From NCBI GenBank assembly GCA_026874595.1, contig CM049319.1, positions 62,814,917-62,878,916 on the forward strand: a stretch of DNA of 64,000 nucleotides. Reading direction: 5' to 3'. The notes under the pieces were generated by a model. That model saw nothing but the letters and a program-made list of their open reading frames with translations, was not told the origin of the DNA and made no database searches. Positions 1 through 12,942 of this stretch are shown here, one piece after another. Every line of letters begins with the position of its first letter. The stretch's first letter is position 1. A program made the position numbers and the translations under genes. This stretch comes from Sipunculus nudus (lineage: Eukaryota; Annelida; Sipuncula; Golfingiida; Sipunculidae).

Positions 1-3000
1 CGCATTCACAAAAATATCTCTGAGCATGTGACCAGAATAGATTCCCGCGTTCAGAGGACACTAGGTGCAAATAATTCGGTCAACTAAATAGATAATATTT
101 AATTTATAGTACATTCACTATAAGATGATTCAAAAGTTTTTTTTCAAGAGAATCTGTATTTCATGCAGCAGCTGACGTCTTCAAAATTGTTAAATGAAAT
201 CTAACCTTACAAAATATACCCTAAAAAGAAATACAACTGAACTTGTTGATAACTAATAGGTCAGCGTGTGACCGTGGGCGGTGGCCTATATTTACTATTC
301 ATTCATAGATAATAATGCAGGCCAAATGTGCAGTTTCCCTTTGAGACCAATCCCATAGAATATAATCCTTTCTGTCAATCAAAATTTAAGCCCCACCTAC
401 TTCCTTTTCTTAGTCATGGGGAAATATTCCACTACATGTAGGCTTATATTAAATAATCTAGATCACTCTCATATAGACATAGTTTAAGTTCATATTTCTG
501 TAAAAACTGGATCACTATTTTCCACTGGCAAAGTCTAGCATTTTATTTATTTTAAACTGGGTCATTTTGGGTTACTGTGTTACTATGTCATTTTTTTCTC
601 ATATATGTGTTTAAGTTTTTTGTATTCTTTATTTTTAAGGATTTCATGTTCTGTATTAATACTGTCAAGGTGTATTTGAGCTTATACAATATTATATTCC
701 TAACTTAAACACATGAATTAAAATGTGAAATGGTACACATTTCAGATATTTATTTTGAATATATTTAAATCAAATAAGGTAATGAAAAGCAAAAGATAAT
801 GCTAAATTTAAAATCTTGCAAAGATTTCTGACATGTAGGTGATTGGGCAATGATTTTCAAGTTTCATAGGCTTAAGTTTTCCATTAAAGCGCAAGCCAAG
901 GTGGACTTGTTTTAGATGCAATCTTGTAAGAAAAGTCTACTGATTGGTAATTTTGTTTGTAAAAAGCATCAACCAAATGGCACCAGGCAAAGGGCTCAAG
1001 TATGTTAACCTCTGCTTTGTGTTACAAGATCTCGATTCACAACAAAAATGTGATTCCTAAATATATTTATCACCACCTGGACGGCATTTTTTTACTGACA
1101 AACTCAATCCCAGGATCATGTATTTTAGCCAGGACTCTTATGGCAGATAATGTGAGGAGCAAACAGAAGAAAAAGAAAAATAGTGAAAAAGCTAGGTGTT
1201 CCAGACACCACAGATGACTGGGTATTCACCTAAGGGTCAAATTTGTGGAGCTGCCTGGCAACAGGTGGTATTTTTTGCAGTTTTCCAGTCTTGCTCTGTC
1301 TGGACAAAGATTTCTGGTTTCACGTACTGCAATGCTTATGATGACATGTTCCATGGCTAAAGAACCAGAGACAGAAAATCAAATATTCTGACTCGCCATG
1401 CCCTCCAGAGGACAAAGCCAGGATTTTTGTTCAATATGACGTGGAATATACAATTTTAGTTTGTTAAACACTATGGTGATAATAATGAAGGAGCTAGGTC
1501 CACTCCACTTGTTAATGCATTACACAATTGTATTTTTCTTGTACTGAACAGGGCAACCAATCTATTTTTGTTGCTAGCAAAAATAAGACAGTCTCTTCCT
1601 CTAGTTAAACTAAGAACCAGTCTATTCCTCTCTTTAAAGATAAGCAAATCTATCCTCTTGTAAAAGATAATGCAAATAAATTTTTTTGTAAAAATAATAG
1701 GCTTTTAACATATCAAGATATATATCTTATTGTGAAGCCAAGATAATCTTTAAGAATCAAGTTCTCGTGCTTCTGGTGATTTATGAATCATTATACAGCA
1801 GCATAAAATTAATTTAAAAACTAACTTTATGCACGTCTAATTGTAATAACTGTTGCCAGTGTTGGTACAGCATTAAAAAGCTTTCAGGGAAAAAATATAA
1901 ACCTCACTCCTTCTGGTGAAAGATACAAGCAATAATGAGCAAAGAATACAACCCTGGAATGTTCAGAAAAAAAAAAAAGATTTCTAATCCTGATATCACT
2001 TTAGATTTCTAATAATGGTATCATTATCTGCTGGCAGTGAACATCTTGTTCCAAAGCTCCCAACTGACTCACGCAGCTCGTAAAGATCCAAGAATATTTT
2101 ATGCCTCCCTTCAGGATAAAAATAGCTCCATCCTCTGGCCATTCACTTAAGCCACCAGCTCTCAGAAAATCTGGAATGTAATCTCTTGAACGGAAGGCAC
2201 TCTTTCCTCCCTGTTACAAACCTAACATAATAACCCTTTTTAGTCATTTTTCATGGCTCATTATGGAACGTTGGAAATGAATCACTGGAGCAAATAAGTG
2301 TATTACAGTAACATGTATGCTTAAGCTTGCTTAAATTCTCATGGTATCTTAAATTTCCCAGGTTTCAATATAAAATGGACAAAAAACACAAGAACAAAAT
2401 ATAAGCAAACAAAATGGTAACAATCAGAATGAATTATGTACATATGTTTCATGCATGTTCAAGGGATGATAAATCTTCCTGTTCATGAAAGATATAAAAT
2501 ACAAGATATAGCGGAACCAAAGACGTGGAGACTGATTGTTTTAATTTAATAATTTAATTTAATAATTTATTATTTGTCATTGAACAGATTATCATTGGTA
2601 ATCACTCATCAGTTGATTTTACATAATTTCATTGGATATTGGATGATTCAAATTTATTTAATTCCATAATTAGCACTAGTCTTTTTAAAGGTGTCTTATA
2701 TAATCACTGTGTTAATATATAATCATATATAAACTGTTTTATTTATTATATATATAATATATCAAATTATTTAAAGATGATAAAAAAAATTCTGAACAAT
2801 ATACTTAAGCAGATAACAATGTATACACTACACAAGTTAACAACTAACTTAAAAAAAATATAAATTTGCTTTAAAATAGTACATTATTTCCAGCAAACAC
2901 CTGTTAACCTTTGAAGACAGACTGAGACCTCACGAAGACGGTGTGAAAAGGTGGTTTGCTAAATGATGCCATCCTGTCAACAGTTAACGATTTATCCTGA

Positions 3001-6000
3001 ATGACCCAATATTTACAAACATAGCAGAGCGTGGGCTGGGTGTAACAAATAGCGTGGCGTTTGCTTTATATAGCTTCCCTGCTGCCAGACAAAATGTGCT
3101 TTCTCAAGAGATAATCAATACAGATCTTGCGACTTATTATCTTTCTGACGTGAATCTGCGCAGGTCTGTGCAGCCAAAGCACTTCCAGTAAGACTTCTTG
3201 GCATTATGCCAAACCCTGTGGTTTCATTGTCTGCCACTCGTTTAAATTAAAGCTACGGAAAGAAGCCTAAGAGCACATTTCACCTGGTAAACATCTGATA
3301 ATCAATATATTAAGGCTTGGGAAGCGGCTGTCATATTAGACTGCCTGTCTGCCACTCCAAACCTTGTAGCAATATACAATCTGGTTCTTTACCAAGTCTG
3401 TTTTAACTTCTATTTGTTTTCTTTTTTACCTGTTTGTTTACCTGTGCACAAAACTATCTCACATAAAAATTTTAATTTAAATGAAATTTCCAGTCTGGTC
3501 CATATGTAAGAAAGTGATCATCAAACATTGGAAGATGCTGATCTATATGATGATGCAGTATTCACCTTTCATCAGTAAAACCACAAATGTCTTTCGTAGT
3601 GTATAATATATATAATATAAAAGCTAATTCATAATGGGTATTGATGAAATATTGACCTGATATTGGTTCCGAAGCAAGGATGACCTGATCAAAATTTTGT
3701 ATATAATCAATTTTCAGTTTTCTTTTCAAATCATAAATTTTCCTCAGTGATGGAGAGACTATATATATCATTGATGTTGAGAAATTTTTTGTTGTTGTAA
3801 AAATAGGTATTCTATTTACATGAAGAACAGTAACTATTAAGATTTAAGAGCAAATATTTGTGATTGTGGTTCATTATGTCAAATGCTCTATTACCGCAAA
3901 AGCCCCTTTCTTAAGCAACTGTGGCACAACTGGACCTACAGGCATTTGGCAGCATGCCTTATAGATCAAGTGGTCGGTCCATCAGTATTGATGTGTCTGT
4001 GCTTTCTGGCCTACTAATCTAATTACTCCCTTCACCAGCTCAGCTCTGTCTGTAAACAATCGTTCTCAAGGTGACTCGGTTTGTTCCGGTCGTAACGTCA
4101 ATGTTATGTAGTATGGCAACCTGCCATGGCGGGGTTGCTCTAACGATAACCACAAAAGACTATTCGCTATTTTTTTCACACTGAACTATTTGCTTTTGGC
4201 AACAAGTACGTAAATGCTGCAAAGTATCCATTCCTACCTCGGTAAGGAACCTGTTTTTTCTACGTAACAAAGTATATTCATCAGTCATATGGTTCTTTCA
4301 ACATATGAAAAAGAAATGATCGGGATAGATTTAGTTATAAATTTGATTCTCTGGTAAATCCAAATCCATTCATTATTGAGCTAGTCTTAGCCAAAAATTT
4401 ATTCATTAAAAATCCAAACAAAATTTCACTCATACAGAGGTTAACCTTATACGCAAGTGAAAACAGCACTTCTCCAAATAGATTTGGTAGGATTTATTTT
4501 TGAATTAGCCATAATGAAACAAGCAATTACTATAGCTAACATCATCAAGTTCAATAAACTGGTTACATTAAAGGAAGCCAAGATCAGTCACTCCAAATAA
4601 TTTACACACATCAAAACCACTCTCAGGCAGACACTCCTTTGATTTATTTAATGTGCTTCTACTTCCCACTAAGCTGATGCAGGAAGCTAATATTTCACTA
4701 ATTTGCAGTGTTATTGGACAGTCCCCCCCCCTCCCCATTTACTCTCCAGCATAATCAAGAAAACAAGGAAGTTCTGCTTTTAGTTACTATTGACACAGAA
4801 AGTCAGTTTTTTTAAATTGGTCCAATTGTCTACTGACTGAGGTACTGTGTTTTTACAGATATACAATTAAAAGTATTTTTTAAATAACAATGAGACTAGT
4901 AAATTATTTACTTTTTCTTGCACGGACACAATATACAGTTTTTCTCTATGAGGGCAATTTTCCTGTTTCAGTTGTTAACACAATTTTTTGTTGGTCAAAA
5001 GAATGCAAATGATTTGGTCAAATTATAATATGATGATATAATGTATTGAATTAATTAATATATTTGTTCAGCCTTTACAAACTGCAGAAATAAATCAACC
5101 TCTGGTTCTCACAAAAATAAGAAGAGAGATCAGTACAGACAGCACTTGTGTTTACAAAACAGTCAAATACAAACTTTGTAGTATAGGTTGATGTTGTGAT
5201 CTGTTGTACAACCTGATGAGTTTTGTACATGTATTAATTATAAACCCCTATTCTACTTTCTCTTGTCCTACTCATGGACTTTTTGGAATTACAAAGCAGC
5301 TCCTGCAGGACCCAGACCATGTATTTTTATTACATTCACAAGGTGCTATATGCCAGTTACAGGGCCCCAATGTAAGTCTATCTGATTCAAGCGCCTACTA
5401 TCCTAGTTTCTTAGAAAAAGTGGATGTCTAATCTCTGAATCACCAAGGAAACACCAGCTATTTGTGCCTCCACTTTAGCACTTGCATAAATAAGTTTATA
5501 TATGAACACAGAATGTAAGACTTTACCCTTACTGACAGAATCAACAATCTATGATATCCGAAAAAGAAAGTGGAATACAGCATGAAGGTAGACTTACAAA
5601 TCGTTTTTTTTTTTCAGTTTTTCAGTTTCAGTTTCTCCTGAAAGAAACCTGATCAGGACATATTTGATTTACTGGTCACAGAGCTAGGTGAACTGACTTT
5701 ATTATGCCCCCCCCCCCCCCCAAAAAAAAAAATTTACACTAAGATTTCAGTAACGAAGATCATGAGAATAATCAATAGTGAAACCCTTTTTTTGAACAGT
5801 AACATTATTAAAATGTTGTCTCTCTTGGGCTAAAGAGATGAGAAAATAATTATTAACTGTTCAGGTTACCTATAAAGAAGTTATTATGAATGATGGGGTT
5901 ATGGCAGCCTGCCAGTGCAGCACGGTCACAGACTTACGACCCTGACAGGTGCTTCAAAGTTGGGGGTACTTATAAGTGTAGAGGGGTCATAGACTAAAGG

Positions 6001-7428
6001 CTGGACACAGGTAGCAATAACTGATTCATGTTAAACCTGCAACAAGAACAACACGCAGGTCCACTGCTATTCTTAATTAAATTTTAGCTCTTATTTTTAT
6101 CACAAGATGATTCTGCTTAATTTAATCTTGCGATGAATGTACCTGTAGCAGAAAAGTGGCAGTTACATGGTACTGAATCAGTCCACTGCTTGTTGAATCA
6201 TGACAGCTACTACTTTTAACTCATGAATGCTTGAGGATCACTCGATTTCTGCAAAGCTGAAATAGAGACTTCAAACTTCTTTTATTAAACTTTGTACAAA
6301 AATATGAAAGGTTTTAATCATTAAACCCTCAGCAGACATGTGATGGGGCGTCTAAATAAGCTGGAAAAACTGACTTATTCTGAAATTCTTCATAAATTTG
6401 TGAATTTTGTACCTCCTTTTCATTTGTGTATAAAACAAGGGACCTATGGGTCACTGTGCTCAGCTGACGTTAACCTTGAAGGTAAAAATCTAAAATAATA
6501 TCAAATGGAGATAAAGTGTATGAGGAAGAGGTAATAAAGGCCATGGTTGGTTTATATGATTGGTTTGTATTGATGAGCAAGAAATTGTTGCAAATTATAT
6601 TTTGTGACCTGACCATGTGTTTCCTAATGTTGAAACTGAAGCATGTGAGCAGTTTGTGAACAAATGATCTGTACAATTACCATGATCATTAGTTGGCTTT
6701 TCGATTAACTGTTGACATTTCAGTAGTTTACACATTTGTTCAATCAAATCTTTTTTTGTATAATATATATTATTAAATATATGTTTTTTTATGAAATGTA
6801 TACAGTTGAAATATAACTAATTAACAACATAAAACATGGCAAACAAAGCCTGATCTCAAATTCTGCTGATGCAGGAAAATAATGAACAAATGTTTGTAAT
6901 AAATCCTCATTTTTTTATCACATCAATTTTTTTTTAATTTTAGTTTATATTTCTATACATTTTCAATATAACATATATATCTGAATATAAAAGTTGATTC
7001 ATAATTCTCATTTGCATCATCATAAATCTCAATCTTTTCAGATAACACCACATCATGCATACAAATGTTTATTTATTTTTTACCACAAAAATATATCTTT
7101 TAAATCTGCAAAACAATAAATATCTAAAAAAAAATACTTGATTTAGATTTCACAATGTTTAATTGTGTCTTTATTTATCCATAATGTGCTTCATATTTTA
7201 TCATAATTTAAGCATACTGATGGGTTCCATTATGATTGGTAAAATCATTTAAAAGAAAATTGATTTCTTTAAAAATGCTACATTACACAACATTGCATCT
7301 TCTGGATTACACCTTGAATTACTTTTTCAAGGAAAGTTTTTGCATATCAGAGTGGAAACAGCATTACAATTAAGGAGATACAGTGAAAACAATAACAATA
7401 CTGCATAACACTTGGTGGGTTGGGTTTG

Positions 7429-7461
<33 letters not shown>

Positions 7462-8214
7462 GATTGGGGTGGTGATATGAGAATAACTGTACACCTGTCA
7501 CAGCAGGGGATCTCCCCCAGTGACTGTAACAAATCAGAAACCCTGGCATAGCTGACTTCCAGTGACCTGGAGTGGGACCCTGCATCTGTAATCAAAGCAA
7601 ATGACTACAATAGAGCCTCAAGAAAAAAATCAATAACTAGCTTAATTTTCAAGCTTTTACTTCCAAATTTCAGATTTAAACAAATTAAATATTTATGTTT
7701 ACATGCTGTGAAAATTAAATCAATGGTACTTACAGGAAAAAAACGTGCCATGGTCAAAGTTGGGCAAAATTTAAGGTACTGATTTTATTTTTATGCTAAT
7801 TACTTAAAAAATTTACAAAATTCAGATCTAATTTTGGGTAAACAATTGAATCTTAATTAAACATAGTTATATACTTGGGAAAATAGACTCTAGTTTCAAA
7901 ATTGTTCATGTTAAGTGAGTAAATATTTTTCCTGATTTTTTACAAAGTCCATTATGTTTGGGCCCATAACTTAAAAGAATTTATACTTAACAGACTTTAT
8001 TTCTGGCATGTACATAAGAACTATATAGAAGAATATTTATGGTAAATATGAGGAAAAACAGATGAGTGGTTTTGTTATTAGGCAGTCCTGAAGTGTGAAA
8101 ATAGGATTTTAATAAAAAAAATGAGGTTTTTCCTTAATTTCTCAAAGGAATGAAGTCGCAAAGACCCAGTTTTCGGCTTGGTAGGAGATCTTGGGGACAT
8201 CTAATATTATGCTG
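1..8214. other. AT-rich non-coding DNA
   Basis: No open frame here has coding character; the short frames are AT-driven or low-complexity. If the minus-strand gene whose first exon lies at 10598-10837 is real, this stretch is its intron(s) or beyond. Two GC-richer islands stand out: about 2890-3260, with a minus-strand TATATAAAG at about 3065-3073, and about 3900-4260, with an imperfect palindrome at 4116-4138. I could not turn either into exons. A 31-base G run lies at 7430-7460. Confidence 0.6.
7430..7460 (+). repeat. Uninterrupted G31 homopolymer
   Basis: Thirty-one consecutive G residues on the plus strand, flanked by further G-rich sequence. It creates poly-proline frames on the minus strand that are not genes. 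A tract like this can form quadruplex or triplex structures and is prone to length error in sequencing. Confidence 0.9.
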
Positions 8215-8341
8215 AATTTTGGATTCCTAGGTCTTGCGGTTTCAAAACGTTCCACATCTACGGACGGACGGACAGACGGACGGACGGACAATGGACCACG
8301 ACTACAGCTCAGATCACTTATAGTCAGCTGAGCTAAAAAAT
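8215..8341 (+). mobile_element. Helentron/pearl-like 3' end fragment
   Basis: A 'tctaggt...' style core remnant is followed by a GGAC/GACGG microsatellite (about 8259-8290) and a terminal hairpin AGCTCAG...CTGAGCT at 8306-8334 that runs directly into CTAAAAA. The same order (core repeat, ACGG-like microsatellite, hairpin, CTAA) recurs near 13.8 and 17.0 kb and, inverted, near 26.8, 28.9 and 31.9 kb. This fits the family description of bivalve pearl elements and non-autonomous Helentrons. The 5' part of this copy is not recognisable. Confidence 0.6.
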
Positions 8342-8475
8342 ATAGTATGATGTTCAAAACTGCATGTTTATGTGACTGAGGGTGTGTGGGGTGTGGTGAG
8401 GGGGTAACAAAATAATCACATTCTATGCTGAAAGCCATCCTTGTGCAACACTCGTAATCAAGTTAGCTCACTTAG

Positions 8476-8627
8476 GTTATCAGGGGCCTGTTGCAATAAC
8501 ATTTTACTGGACTTAAGCCCAGTTGGGGGCCTAAATACCATGATTACAATTGTGACGTCATAATGGTTACCATGGTGACACACAGATGCCCCTGGGCTTA
8601 AGTCACCTTATTGCAACACACCCCAGG
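8476..8627. mobile_element. MITE with ~40-bp imperfect terminal inverted repeats
   Basis: The left arm contains CTGTTGCAATAA ... GACTTAAGCCCAG; the right arm is its complement, CTGGGCTTAAGTCACC ... TTATTGCAACA. The roughly 150-bp unit has no coding capacity, so it is a miniature inverted-repeat element or fold-back. The centre contains a full CRE palindrome, TGACGTCA, at 8553-8560 and a second small palindrome around ACCATGGT. I could not fix the target-site duplication by eye. Confidence 0.65.
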
Positions 8628-10597
8628 TATGGTATTATCTTCAAACATTGTTGTAAATTTCAGGATCTTCAGAATGGCCCATTTTGTGATGTAATATAAC
8701 AACAAATGCTTCACTAAAACACCAAGACCACCTGACCTATGACTGCACAAATGATGTTACTGAATACAACCCATCACTGTATGGAAGTGATCAGGTTTGT
8801 TTGAGAGCAATTTTAAGTCACTTATGTTGTAACAGTGACATGCACCCTGTGTGTGAGCTTTGGTCTTGAATAATTACTCAGGCATTATGCACTTGTTACC
8901 CTCTGGGGCTAATTACCAGGTGAGAAAGGTCATTTACAAAATTACATGGTGTGTTGATTTGAAATTCAAAGGAGGGACAGAAACATGTGGTAAATTAAGC
9001 CACTAGCACAGCCTTTGAAATTTAAGAGTACCTGGTTTTAATCTCACCTTTAGAAACCCCAGGACAATGGCAGAGCTTTCTAAAGTGGTTCAATATTTCC
9101 CTTCAATTGGTTAACCTTCTCCAAGGGTGGGAATTATAGCCTCCCATAGTGTAAAACCTTTCTTGCAAATTTAGGTTGAAATGGTGGAATCAAGATTTTT
9201 TTACAAGCATAATTATGCAAAACCTGGGTTTGGGATCTATTTTTCATATTGTTTTTGGTTGAGGGAGTGTGACCCTCCCCCCATCCTCCCTAAATCCATC
9301 CCTATTCTGGGCTAGCTGAAGTAGTGAATAAAGTTGTTTTTATAAAGCCAATGTTAACTAACATGAAAAGAAGGAAACCTACTGAGCAAATAACTGACAG
9401 AGTAAAAACATGATTCATTATAATCACTTAATTAAGCATGAAATTTATTTACATGACACTCTTCACAGTTACTTGAAAGTGTGACTTGTACAGGATTTCT
9501 TCAAAGGGTAAATTACTGATATCTCTGTCTGTATACTGCCATAATTCAGAGACAACTGACCATACGTGTCTAAACAAAGCATTTTGATGTCATTGGGTAC
9601 TGTAACCTAGTTGTGTCTGAAACCAGGATGTCAGCACCACATAGCACATAATAACTCAAAATAATCTTTTCAAATTGCAACTAAGAGAAAATCTGTTACA
9701 ACACAGTTTTTTCACATATTCTTTAATAAACAATGTTTAACTGGATCAGGGATAGGGCCCTATGACTCCAGTCTTGTTTGTATATATAAATGCATGATAT
9801 TGTAAAGTAAATGAATGTGGAAATGATCAGTGTAATAAGGTTAAAATAAGCTGTGCCTGTGGGCAGATCTATTCAAAATATCTGAAATTATACGAAATAA
9901 TATAAAAACTCCCTAAATTTATCGCCCATCTTACCTGATGGGTGGGGTATTGTGTACAGTTAGGTACCACAATAATGTTTTATTCATGTGAAAGTCGTGT
10001 GTCTCGAGTGTCATAAATACTGGAGCTTTGTTAATGTAATTTGGTTCTCTTAATGGTGCATTACCACGTGGTTTCCACGTGAACCCGTACCATTACTCCC
10101 CGCGAACCAATTAACAACAGACCCGCATGTTTTACGCGGAAACAGCGTGCTCATTTCCAAGTAATACGGAGATGGCGCCAAAAATCTCAACCGTTCTCGA
10201 TAGCTTTAGCTCACATGGCGGGGCTTGTAACCGAATGAGTAATATCACGACATTAAACCTAGCTCTTAGTAACCTTAGCGGTGATATTCATATGATAAAT
10301 ATCAATATTATTGTACCGTCTGCAGTGACGTGTCGCCCACAGAAACACGATTCGAACGGTCTTGTTTACGTCAACCACAATATTCTGGACGGTCTGGCTT
10401 GGATATCTCCAATTAAGGTCATGATAATAAAGGTCGTGATTATCATATAGTTTGATCTTAGAAGTTTCATCTAAATTATACATAAACCTAATGAAATATT
10501 GACCAGGAATTTGATCAAATGGTCAAAAAAAGTGACCTGAATTGCAGACACTGTATAAAAAATCAAGACAAATAAGTTTTTAATAAGATCGACTTAC
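8628..10597. other. Non-coding DNA, probably first intron of the minus-strand gene
   Basis: It directly follows the splice donor at 10597-10596 in the direction of minus-strand transcription. The portion 10030-10420 is richer in GC and CpG than its surroundings and holds two CACGTG E-boxes (10065-10070 and 10076-10081). A plus-strand open frame at 10127-10450 has no recognisable domain and an isoleucine-rich tail, so I do not call it a gene. Confidence 0.45.
10065..10081. promoter_or_regulatory. Paired CACGTG E-boxes
   Basis: Two perfect CACGTG hexamers separated by five bases in a CpG-richer patch about 520 bases inside the presumed first intron. CACGTG is bound by bHLH factors such as USF, MITF/TFE, MYC/MAX and CLOCK/BMAL. 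Function here is inference. Confidence 0.35.
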
Positions 10598-10837
10598 CCT
10601 AACAGAAACAAGGCCTTGTTCCAAATCGAGATCAAGAGATGTATCGGAGAAATTCACTCTTTTGTCGATTAGAGATCGCGGTCTCTCTGCCGGTTTGTTC
10701 AGTTTGTCAGACACAACACCGGTGTCTGGAGAATTGGAAAGGTCTGATGCTTTCTTCGCCTTGTTCTCGATCAGTGGAGTCACCGCGCTTTCTGTGGCCG
10801 TGAGTTCATTTTGAAAATCTTGCTTCTTATCACTCAT
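10598..10837 (-). CDS. First coding exon (80 aa) of an unidentified gene
   Basis: The ATG at 10837 has A at -3 (ATAATGA). The frame runs 80 codons and then meets AGG|GTAAGT, a near-consensus 5' splice site with GT at 10597-10596, so the exon ends in phase 0. Read through, the frame would stop five codons later, which supports splicing. The encoded N-terminus is hydrophilic and probably disordered: Lys/Glu/Ser-rich, beginning MSDKKQDFQNELTATESA and ending DLDLEQGLVSVR. It has no signal peptide or membrane segment. Such tails are common on cytosolic N-termini of multi-exon transporters, channels and scaffold proteins, but I cannot name the family. GC- and CpG-richer sequence just upstream fits a promoter. 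The following exons should lie below 10.6 kb or outside the window; I did not find them. Confidence 0.5.
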
Positions 10838-11811
10838 TATAAATGCGACTCCGTTTGATATGGTGTAAATAGTGTAGCAGTTCTAAACGTATGCTCAGTT
10901 GTAGTTCATGTATCCGCGACGGCGGTTTTAATGTATGCTCTCTGCTGCTCAATATGTCTTTGTTTGTAAACACACGATGCAGACGGTTTTTGCTTCCTCC
11001 ATTTCATGAATATTCATAACGCATCTGACGCATGTGTGGATGAGTGTGCAGGAATGTGTAGGGAGAAGCTTAGGCAAAATAGGTTGGTATATTAGTTGTG
11101 TATTATCTATCAGATTACACTATTATATTACAAAAGAGTAATTTTTATTACTTGCTGTATTATATTGTTAAATACTCTAATGGAATAGAGTCCCACAAAA
11201 TAGAGCATAACACATGAAGACGTGAAAATAATTGTCCCTAGGCTCTCCCTAAATTTTTTCTGTTTTCACTCATAATTGCAGGATCAATGCGTCACGTTGG
11301 TGCACGATGCGTGACGTCAGTTGTCGTTATTCTTGAATGAATGACAAGGCTTGTGTCGTGGAGTAAACAATATTTACGTTGAAATATGCTAGATCAGGAA
11401 TTTTCCAATGGCCCACAGTACTAGTAGGGCGTCGAAGGCCACCGTTGTTTGACCATGGTCAATGATCAATGTTTGGTCAGCAAGCTAGCCTTTCGGGACG
11501 GCCAGAGGCTGTTCTTTGCGCTCCCCAAATAAGGAAAGGCAGTTTCCGGCAGTTGTACTCTCTGTAGCTACTGCCCATGCCTGGTAGTTTGCCGTTCCAC
11601 GTGACGGAAACGTGCAACTTGACATAGATTATTCATAAAGATCAGTTCAGTACGTAAGGTATTGTTTGTACGTACCAAATTAATGTCCACACAATCGTTA
11701 TGATAAATAATCCACCAACGAAAATGTTATCGGTTACTATAGTTAGTTGTTTTGCTCATTCTGCCAGAACGCACATATGTTCATAAATGTATATTGATCA
11801 GTCCGATCGTC
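10838..11811. promoter_or_regulatory. Probable promoter and upstream region of the 10598-10837 gene
   Basis: This is the upstream side of the minus-strand start codon. It is more CpG-rich than the window average, notably around 10910-10930, 11290-11330 and 11400-11610. It contains the palindrome ATGAATATTCAT near 11006-11017, a TGACGTCA-type CRE near 11310 and a CACGTG E-box at 11599-11604. No clear TATA box is visible, consistent with a dispersed CpG-type promoter. No gene is seen on the plus strand. Confidence 0.35.
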
Positions 11812-12042
11812 CAGAGGCGGATCCAAGGGGGGGGGGGGGGTGGTCCAGTTTTCAGTCGACGCATTTTTTTTTGGGGGGGGGGGGGGGTTTGACGGGTTTG
11901 AGACCAAAATTTTGCGGCCAGTACCCCCCCCCCCCCCCCCTTCCCCGTTTCCGGACCTTGGGGACCCCTTTATAGGTCTTTCATTAGTCCGTCTTGGGTT
12001 GGACCCCACCCCCGTTTTTTCTAAATCCTGGATCCGCCCCTG
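11812..12042. mobile_element. MITE with GGCGGATCC terminal inverted repeats and G/C tracts
   Basis: The left end CAGAGGCGGATCCA is matched at the right end by TGGATCCGCCCCTG in inverse orientation, giving a 231-bp unit. The interior carries three long dG or dC runs (about 11828-11841, 11873-11888 and 11924-11941). Related right ends without a clear left partner are seen near 48041-48055 (CTCTGGATCCGCCAC) and perhaps 20230-20245. Terminal GGCGGATCC repeats of this type are widespread in invertebrate genomes. I cannot assign the superfamily. Confidence 0.6.
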
Positions 12043-12544
12043 TAGTCCACTTACAAGTTCGGAGATAATAAATTATTTTAAACCAATTTTTAGACAAAAA
12101 TTAAAGCAGGGACCATAACTGTAATTGTTTACAAGTAATATAATTTGGCGCGTGTAATATATAACTGAGGCAGGCAATTGATACATTGATTAGTCTAAAA
12201 TGCCTTTTTATAATGTTTCGATATTTAAATTTTCTCATTATCAATCATAAAGATATTATTTATAGACAACATGTACTTATATATATATTTGTTTATTTTG
12301 ATTTTTGTAATACATTGTATCCCCAGGTGAACTGATGGAGTAGAGTCAACGTCTGATTCATATGAAGTTAGGGCTTGACTCATTCCATTATAATTAATTG
12401 GTTAATTGTGTTTCTGCAAGTTTTTGCAAGAATACCAAATATGTACACAGAATCAATTGCCCGCGGGTCAATGCATGTGTACGCAGTGACCTGTCTCGGC
12501 TATTTTCGCCTACGTAGTGATTCACTGGGTTCGGCATGAAAACA
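12043..12544. other. AT-rich intergenic DNA, no gene seen
   Basis: No coding-like frame, splice pair or repeat terminus was found. A GC-richer segment begins about 12460 and leads into the tandem duplication that follows. Confidence 0.6.
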
Positions 12545-12719
12545 CTGCCGTTTATTCCATTCACTCATTTCTCTATTCGCAGTCAGAATTGCCGAGTATT
12601 TGTGGATTGGCGCACCCCCCCCCCCCCCCCCCTGCCGTTTATTCCATTCACTCATTTCTCTATTCGCAGTCAGAATTGCCGAGTATTTGTGGATTGGCGC
12701 ACCCCCCCCCCCCCCCCCC
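12545..12719 (+). repeat. 87-bp head-to-tail duplication, each copy ending in C18
   Basis: The segment beginning CTGCCGTTTATTCC at 12545 recurs from 12632 with an 87-base offset and no difference that I can see. Each copy ends in 18 consecutive C residues (12615-12632 and 12702-12719). The apparent identity implies a very recent event or an assembly artefact. Overlapping poly-proline frames here are not genes. Confidence 0.85.
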
Positions 12720-12888
12720 GGCTGTACGTGGGCGGAAACCAGTTGGAATCAATCCTACAGACAGAAACAAAGAATGTTTACAATGCTGTAGCAGTCGTGT
12801 TTTGACTGTAGGGAATGGCTTAGTACACATAAAATATATTCCAACTACATGTGCATGAATGAAATGCATTCCTTACAGAAATTAACGG

Positions 12889-12891
<3 letters not shown>

Positions 12892-12937
<46 letters not shown>
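12892..12937. repeat. (TA)n microsatellite
   Basis: About 23 TA units. It abuts a perfect 22-bp inverted repeat at 12943-12964. Confidence 0.95.
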
Positions 12938-12940
<3 letters not shown>

Positions 12941-12942
12941 GA

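Noticed and set aside
7347-7595. Minus-strand frames with long proline runs
   Set aside because: They are translations of the G31 homopolymer. The same applies to the frames at 11743-12118 and 12517-12869.
10127-10450. 107-codon plus-strand frame
   Set aside because: It overlaps an opposite-strand frame of similar length and ends in an AT-driven Ile/Val tail, with no domain or splice support.
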